NCBI RefSeq assembly: GCF_018991925.1
Contig: NW_024727688.1
Span: 1,025,753 to 1,089,752, forward strand
Source of the DNA: Homarus americanus
Taxonomy: Eukaryota; Arthropoda; Malacostraca; Decapoda; Nephropidae
Direction of reading: 5' to 3'
DNA length: 64,000 bases
This document shows, piece by piece, positions 57,516-64,000 of the stretch (position 1 is the first letter of the stretch; each line of letters begins with the position of its first letter). Below the pieces are notes generated by a model. It made no database searches and was not told the origin of the DNA. It saw only the letters and a list, made by a program, of their open reading frames with translations. The translations under genes were made by a program, and so were the position numbers.

Positions 57516-57956
57516 CAGGGTGTCTACTGGTCTGTAAAACTTGGAAAAGGCGGGGAATTTTATTTGGGGCTGGAAAACCTGGAAAAAAAGGGAATTTTAC
57601 AAAAAATCTGGAATTTCTTTTGTGATTTCAATTCAACTTCAAAATATTGTTATTTTGACAACAATCATAGCATAAGTTAATGCTGTACTGTACAACAGGT
57701 AAATAATTATACTTTTAGGAACAAGGAGAAAAATATGGAGGGTGGGTGTCAAGGTTCATCACTAGGCCTGGTGGGTGTCACGAAAGGATCTTCAATTTAT
57801 TGATTAATATCATTTATTTCATCTTTAAATTTTCCAATAGTTTATAGAATACATATTATTGAAAACCTCTAATTTTGTTATTCTGTCGTAATAAATACCG
57901 AATTAATGGACCTGGAAAAGTCAGGGAATTTTGTTTTGTCTGGCCAGTAGAAGCCG
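57516..57956. mobile_element. hAT-like non-autonomous element (MITE) in a GAP intron
   Basis: It begins CAGGGTGTCTACTGGTCTG and ends CTGGCCAGTAGAAGCCG, which are imperfect inverted repeats sharing TCTACTGG/CCAGTAGA. The words GGAAAA and GGGAATTTT are repeated near both ends (57541-57600 and 57913-57932). The length of about 440 bp, the CAGGG-type terminus and the lack of coding capacity fit a hAT-type MITE. No clear 8-bp target duplication was seen. Confidence 0.5.
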
Positions 57957-58110
57957 TTATATCAACATGGTCTCCTCAACTTGGCGTAATACATGACAGA
58001 AAACTTGTGGTGTGCGAGCATCCGTGTTTATATAGGGACCGACCACTCCCTCAGGACCACCTTGTCGTACCTGGAGTACTTGTTACTCTTGTGTTCTTTC
58101 TCCCGTGCAG

Positions 58111-58312
58111 AGTGAACGTGGCGTCACTGCTGGTGGTGGCCATGGCGGGGAGGATGGAGTACCTGACGGAGATCCTGCGCCTCCTGCTGCTGCGCCTCAT
58201 TGACAAGAGTGTGGCCACCAAGCACCCGCAGCTCATGCTCCGCAGGACAGAGAGCGTGGTGGAGAAGATGCTCACTAACTGGATGACTTTGTGCATGTAC
58301 ACATACCTCAAG
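58111..58312 (+). CDS. PlexA: Plexin exon: GAP domain, third segment with paired arginines
   Basis: One base completes the codon from 57342, and 67 codons follow without interruption. It reads [40 protein letters not shown] and [20 protein letters not shown]. The [15 protein letters not shown] motif is almost invariant in plexins. I take its paired arginines as the first GAP arginine motif. The second is expected downstream of the window. It ends CMYTYLK in phase 0 at a weak donor, GTTGGT. Confidence 0.96.
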
Positions 58313-58712
58313 GTTGGTGGACCTGTCAATCCCCCGCCTCCTTCCAGTTGAGGGAACTGGATGGATCAATTTAGCTTTAATGGCTGGGAAGTTTAACAAC
58401 TCTGGAGCTGCAGGAAAGAGTTGCCACGACTTTAATAGACCCAGCGCCGCCTGACTCTAAACTGTAAAGAGCATCTCATGGGTTATATATCCCTGAACAG
58501 TTGACTTTAAAATGATACTCCCCAATTTTACCCCTAGAGCAGGCGGCAGTGATTGAGCTTCCCTTCTTCAATATATATAAGTCAATGGTTTAACTCATCT
58601 TAAGTTACTAACATAATAGTCTGTCAATAAATGGTTGTAAGAGGAGTAATATTAATACATACCGGAAGTGCGACGGTAGAACCCTGATGACACTGCTGTC
58701 CCGCCTTTACAG

Positions 58713-58859
58713 GAGCAGGCGGGCCCCTCGCTCTTCCTGCTGTACAAGGCCATCAAGCACCAGGTGGAGAAGGGACCCGTGGACGCCCTCACCCACGACG
58801 CCCGCTACTGCCTCTCGGAAGAGCGCCTCCTGAGGGAACAGATTACTCACTCCTACGTT
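58713..58859 (+). CDS. PlexA: Plexin exon: GAP domain segment before the Rho-binding domain
   Basis: Forty-nine codons, phase 0 at both ends, acceptor CTTTACAG and donor GTAAGT. It encodes [40 protein letters not shown] and REQITHSYV. The KGPVDA, ARYxLSE and LLREQI motifs are the conserved end of the first half of the plexin GAP domain, directly before the inserted Rho-binding domain. No Rho-binding exon was found in the remaining 5.1 kb, so the next exon lies beyond the window or is unreadable. Confidence 0.96.
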
Positions 58860-59019
58860 GTAAGTACAAAAGAGAGAGTGTTAAACCTTCCTTCACCTAG
58901 TTTTTGTCTGTGTGTAACTGACCGAGTAGATCACACGCTTCTCTGCCTATTGTAAGAACAGAATGTCGAAAACCACACTACCCGAATTGTTCCCTCACTT
59001 ACATGAATAACAGGTAGAG

Positions 59020-59061
<42 letters not shown>

Positions 59062-59773
59062 GTAGCAGCAGCAGCAGCATCAGCGGGCCTCCTCCACCCC
59101 AGGACGGCAGCAACAACACTTCATGTGTCGCTCCGGTTACCTATGCAAATTGACTATGCAAATATTCTCTGTCACTGTGGATATGATTGTTTTATGTTGT
59201 TGTTTCTGCATACTTATTCCGTCCCTGTTGCTGGTGACTGTCTCCTGTTGCTGGTGACTGTCTCCTGTTGCTGGTGACACTGTATCCCTCTGGTAGTGAA
59301 AGTTATCAGACTGTATCAAGCTCTTAGTGACTGTACCCATCTTCACTGTACTGACGATGGGTTACAACTGACTTAGTGGTACTGTAATAATATATTGTTA
59401 AGGTATTATGGTGTACTGGTATGTAGAGATATACATACAGTCATTCCCCACTCATATGTGAAGCCTTTATTCTCGCCAAGTCTAATGGAGTATTGAAAGT
59501 AAGTCACCATCCCCACCATTACCACTCATCACTACCTCAGTGACGGTGACAGGAAGAAGGAGAAGGCTGCCTTGCCCTGGGGAATTGATGTAATTTTCTG
59601 AGTGGTTCCTGCTAAACACGTCCTTAGAGGGGTGGAAAAGGGAAGGGCAACTATGGGAGGGGGTCAAGGGGATTGATAGGGAGGATGGAACATAAGGGAT
59701 TGGTGGGTGGGGAGTGGGGAGTTATCAATCAGGCTGGCGTAGTGATATTTATTTTCGGTGTTAATAGATGCAG
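58860..59773. repeat. Intron with a (GT)n run and a 20-bp triplicate
   Basis: (GT)n of about 19 units at 59022-59060. TGTTGCTGGTGACTGTCTCC is repeated about three times at 59226-59279. The rest is unique. Confidence 0.75.
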
Positions 59774-59850
59774 TTGTGGAAAGGGAGGTAAGGGGCGGTA
59801 AAGGGAGGTAAGGGGCGGTAAAGGGAGGTAAGGGGCGGTAAAGGGAGGAG
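59774..59850. repeat. 20-bp minisatellite (GGAAAGGGAGGTAAGGGGCG type)
   Basis: Four copies of AAAGGGAGGTAAGGGGCGGT. The third ends in GGCGGTAAAGGGAGGAGGG. Confidence 0.93.
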
Positions 59851-60170
59851 GGCAGGGTTTTGTCATGGTGGTAAGAGGAAGAAGGGAGAGGAGGAGAAGC
59901 CGTATTTGATTGATTAACTTAATTAAATCATGTGGGAAGTTTCACCACAGTGTGGCAAGGGAACTTGTGGTGTGCTGCTTCAATCACCTCACCTCGCCCA
60001 TCACCTCCCTCATGTCACCTCTCCTCGCCGTCACCTCTCCTCGCCGTCACCTCTCCCTCGCCGTCACCTCTCTCACCGTCACCCTCTCTCCTCGCCGTCA
60101 CCTCTCCACGCCGTCACCTCTCCTCGCCGTCACCTCTCCTCTCTACCCCCTAGCACCATCATCCCCACAC
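59851..60170. repeat. 16-bp repeat (CGCCGTCACCTCTCCT)
   Basis: About eight copies at 60010-60145, after about 150 bases of unique sequence. Confidence 0.9.
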
Positions 60171-60690
60171 AACCTCCACACCATCCCCCACACACCACCA
60201 CACCACCACCCCCAGTACTACCACCACCCCAGTACACTACCACCACCCCCAGTACACCACCACCACCCCAGTACACCACCACCACCCCAGTACACCACCA
60301 CCCACCACACCACCACCACCACCACCACCACACACCACCACCACACCACCACCCCAGTACACCACCACCAGCCCCACACCACCACCACCACCACACCACC
60401 ACCACCCCAGTACACCACCACCACCACCACCCCAGTACACCACCACCACCACCCAGTACACCACCACCAGCCCCACACCACCCCCCAGTACACCACCACC
60501 ACCCCCAGTACACCACCACCACCCCAGTACACCACCACCACCCCCAGTACACACCACAACCACCTACCACCACCCCACACTGCCACCAGCCCTCCGCCCC
60601 ACACTAGCCAACCCTCCGCCCCACACCACACCACCACCCCGACACTACCACCACTACCCCCACACCACTACCACACTTCTCACACCACCC
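60171..60690. repeat. (CCA)n array with CCCCAGTACA inserts
   Basis: Runs of CCACCACCA are interrupted about fifteen times by CCCAGTACA. Apparent proteins are artefacts. Confidence 0.93.
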
Positions 60691-61300
60691 CCACTACAAT
60701 AATGTGTGTTTTATACTTCTGATAATCCAACTGTTAATGAAGACCCATTATTGTTATTATATTAGTCAAGGAGAAATGTATAGAGATATCTGACTAGGTA
60801 AATTTATTCAACAAAATTCGTAATCTGAAGTAATGTCTTACCCCTATTTCTAACTAGATATACCGTGGGAAGGAATTCACTATACACCCGTACGACTACA
60901 GAGAAACGTCCATCAGTCTTACCGCGCCCAGTACTGTCGTCGCCAGCCTACGCCATATGACCCGACCCACCACACCTAACGCGGTGCCTCACTGGGCACT
61001 TTTCCTCCCAACCGTGCTGGACTCGCACTGTCCGGCCAGCAAAACAAAGAGACTTTGCGTCACACTGGGTTGTTTTTGTTGGCGCGTCTGACCAACGCAA
61101 CGAAAACTACAACAAAGCGTCTAGACGAGGTTCTCCATAGATACCGTTACAACACTTGAGCCTTGCAGCATTGTGCAATAGTTCTTCAATTGCAGCGGCT
61201 GGCAAGTGTGCCGCCGCCATAAAAGACTGTACATGAAACATTATCTCTTAGCTGTAGAGAATATTCGGAGTGTTCCATCACAGTTTTTCACTATCATATT
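60691..61300. other. Unique sequence with a GC-rich island, unassigned
   Basis: Bases 60850-61230 are more GC-rich and less repetitive than their surroundings. An open stretch beginning IYRGKEFTIHPYDY (60860-60901) vaguely recalls the start of a plexin Rho-binding segment but cannot be aligned convincingly. No family was recognised. Confidence 0.35.
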
Positions 61301-61490
61301 CTCCGCACCACCACTACTCACCTCCCCCTACCACCACCACCACTTCCCCCTACTACCACCACTTCCCCCTACCACCACCCCCCCCTCTACCACTTCCCCT
61401 ACCACTTCCCCCCACCACCACTTCCCCTACCACCACCACCACTTCCCCCTACCACCACTTCCCCACCACACACACTCCACCGCCGCCATT
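61301..61490. repeat. (CCA)n/CTTCCCCCTA array
   Basis: ACCACCACCACTTCCCCCTA words, about ten degenerate copies. Confidence 0.9.
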
Positions 61491-63200
61491 ACCTGTGTCT
61501 GTATACTTCCTCTTTCTTACTTACTTACCTCTTATATACCTCTTTTCTCTTGTATCATCATATGCCATAATTGCACATCATATATGCCATTTTTTATCTT
61601 ATGTAAATTCATCATGTAAATTAATCATACCTCTGTAGTAATCTTATATGCCATCTGCATCTTTACTCTGCATGGTACCATCTTTATATTAATCTTTACT
61701 CTTAATCTTTACTCTTAATTTAATCTTTACTCTTAGCAGGTACCATGTAGCAAAATTTCATCCTGTAGCAAATTTAATCTTTATATGTGGTACATTTAAA
61801 TCTTTATCTTACTTAAAATTCGTCTTTATATTATGGTTTAAATCTTTATGGTGTCTTTATAATCTTTAAAATCTTTATCATAGCAAGGTACGTCTTGGCA
61901 AGGTGCAAATCTTTTTATCTTAGCAAGATTTTAATCTTTTATATTAGCAAGAATTTAAATCTTTACTCATAGCAGGTGCAAATCTTTTACTCATGCTTAG
62001 GGTAAAATCTTTATATTAGCAAGTTTAAATCTTTTTATAATGGCAGGAATTTTAAAAATCAAATAATATTGTGGGGTTCAAATCATATTGGCAGAATTTT
62101 AAATCTACTCTTAAGTTTTAATCTTTTTACTCTTGGCCAAAATTTAAAATCTTTCTTGGCAAAGGTGCAAATCTTTTGATATGTGGCAATTTTTAAATCT
62201 TTGGTATGTGGCCAGGGTGTAAATCTTTGGTATGTGGCGTTTCAAATCTTTGGTATGTAGCAAGTTTCAAATGGTATGTAGCAAGATTAAAATCATCCAA
62301 TGCCGTGCCCATCTTTATGTATGGCCCATCACTCTTACTTAATTTAATCATCATTCATCCTTTCTTACTTAAGTGGTAATTTTACCTCTTGTAGTACAAT
62401 TTACCTCATATATTGTTTACCTGTATGAGCTGTTCTTTATAGCAAAATTGTTTACCTCTTGTGGTACAATTTACACTTAATTTTATCTTTTATATTAGCA
62501 AAATTAATGTCTTTTCTTAAATCGTTTATCTTTATATGGTACCATCATCTTAGCAAATTGCTCTTTATATATTACTTGGTACAAATCTCATCTTTACTCT
62601 TATAGTAATCATCTTTATATTATGATGCCGTCATCTTTACTCTGCTTAAAATTTTAATCATCTTTACTCTTACTTAGAAATTTAATCATCTTTCTTAGCA
62701 AATCATCTTTAACATAGTACCGTCATCTGTAGCAAGTAAAATCATCTGTAGCAGGTACCATCATCTTTATATAGCAAAAAGTTAAATCATCTTTTTATCT
62801 TAGCAAGAGTGTAAATCATCTTTATCATGGCAAGGTACCGTCATCTTTACTCAGCAAAGTACCAAATCATCTTTACTCTTACTTAGGTTGTAATCATAGC
62901 AAAGGTACAAATCTTAGCAAATTTTAAATCATAATGGCAAATCACTCCTTGGCAAGGAATTTAAATCTCCTTGGCAAGACAAAATCATAACATGAGGCTA
63001 ATCAGGTCATGGTGCAAATCTCATTTTGAACAAATCTCATGGGGAATTTCGTTGCTTGGTGCCAAATCATGTATGGTGTAAATCATCTTATGGTACCCAA
63101 AATCATATACTTACCCAAATCATACTTGAAATTTAAATCATCTTTTCTTGCTTAAAATTTATCATCTTTCCTACCACCACCACTCATCCCTACCCACCAC
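61491..63200. repeat. Degenerate AT-rich array (AATCTTTACTCTTAGCAAGG words)
   Basis: From about 61640 to 63170 the same words (AAATCATCTTTA, ACTCTTA, TAGCAAGGTACC, TATGTGGCA) recur in shuffled order with many indels. No single period is clear. It looks like a tandem array that is either highly decayed or poorly resolved in assembly. Confidence 0.7.
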
Positions 63201-64000
63201 CACTTCCTGTTTTCTATAAAATTTCAAATATTCGTTTTTTATGATAAAATATTATTTTTATTTTATTTTATAAAAATAAATTTCATTTTCTTAATAAATT
63301 ACAGCTTCATTTTCTGTAATCAAATTTCGCTTCATTTTCTACATAATAATTAACATTTTTATTTTATTTTAAAATTAAATTTCCATTTTCTGATAAAATT
63401 CGCTTCCGTTTTCTATAATCAAATTTCAACTTCCTTTTTCTATGATAAAATATTTTATTTTATAAATAACCCTACATTTTTCTATAAATTCTTCATTTTC
63501 TATGATAAAATTCAACTTCCCGTTTTCTATAATAAATTTCAGCTTCCGTTTTCTATGATAAAATATTTTTTATTTTTTTTTATAAAAATTAAATTTCCGT
63601 TTTCTTATGATAAAATTCAGCTTCGTTTTCTATGATAAAATTCAGCTTCATTTTCTATGAAATTTCCTTCGTTTCTAAATAAAATATTATTTTTATTTTT
63701 TTAAAATTAAAATTTCATTTTCTATAAATTCGCTTCATTTTATGATAAAATTCCCTTCCGTTTTCTATAATAAAATTTCCTTCCCGTTTTCTGTGATAAA
63801 TATTTTTTTTATTTTATAAAAATTAAATTTCCATTTTCTATGATAAATTCAACTTCATTTTCTATGATAAAATTCCAGCTTCCATTTTCTGTAATATGTT
63901 CAGCTTCCGTTTTTCTGTAAAATATTTTTATTTTATTTTTTATAAAATTAAAATTTCGTTTTTCTATGATAAAATTCAGCTTCCGTTTTCTGTAATCTAG
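63201..64000. repeat. About 26-bp AT-rich minisatellite with higher-order units, running off the window
   Basis: The basic unit is AATTCAGCTTCCGTTTTCTATGATAA with C/A/G variants. At roughly every 100-125 bases a longer AT block (ATATTTTTTATTTTA...AAAATTAAATTTCC) is inserted. The array is incomplete at 64000. Confidence 0.88.

Noticed and set aside
59910..60722. Threonine/proline/histidine-rich frame of 270 codons
   Set aside because: Translation of the CCA and CCCAGTACA array.

Overview
This is animal nuclear DNA. The only recognisable gene is a plexin on the + strand, spread over about 57 kb and truncated at both window edges. Eleven exons were found. They give a continuous partial receptor in this order: first PSI domain (1680-1780), a linker exon (24882-25014), second PSI (about 38617-38983), the segment up to and including the third PSI (about 39908-40524), four IPT/TIG repeats (48850-50629, four exons), the transmembrane helix with its juxtamembrane segment (50748-50931), and the first half of the cytoplasmic GAP domain (55517-58859, four exons). 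The sema domain must lie upstream. The rest of the GAP domain and the Rho-binding domain must lie downstream. The third-PSI and IPT-1 segments resemble insect Plexin A more than Plexin B, so I call it PlexA-like.

The sequence suggests an arthropod, most likely a decapod crustacean. It has a very high density of microsatellites (CA, GA, TC, AT, ATT, ACC), large introns, and interstitial copies of the arthropod telomere motif TTAGG, including a tandem run near 15.7 kb. The species cannot be determined.

Layout. 1-1679 is non-coding with a pogo/Tigger-like terminal repeat. 1781-24881 is a 23 kb intron made largely of simple repeats, minisatellites and strand-asymmetric purine or pyrimidine tracts. 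25015-38616 is a 13.6 kb intron with a run of different minisatellites at 34.4-35.8 kb. 38.6-40.5 kb holds two exons that are recognisable but broken by several apparent single-base indels. 40525-48849 is an 8.3 kb intron. 48.85-50.93 kb is a compact, clean cluster of five exons. 50932-55516 is an AT-rich intron. 55.5-58.9 kb holds the GAP exons. 58.9-64 kb is intron or downstream sequence ending in degenerate AT-rich arrays.

The most striking feature is the exon at 55517-55659. Its last 27 bases plus the 5' splice site have been amplified into a 36-bp minisatellite of about 33 copies (55633-56812). Because 36 is a multiple of three and each intact unit carries an AAG|GTAAG junction, this is a tandem array of duplicated splice donors just after a GAP-domain exon. 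Other points of interest are three tandem CTCF-like motifs at 24.04-24.16 kb, a duplicated acidic coding repeat in the third IPT region, and two short inverted-repeat elements in introns. Plexins are semaphorin receptors used in axon guidance; no other gene is visible, so this window says nothing about partners beyond that.
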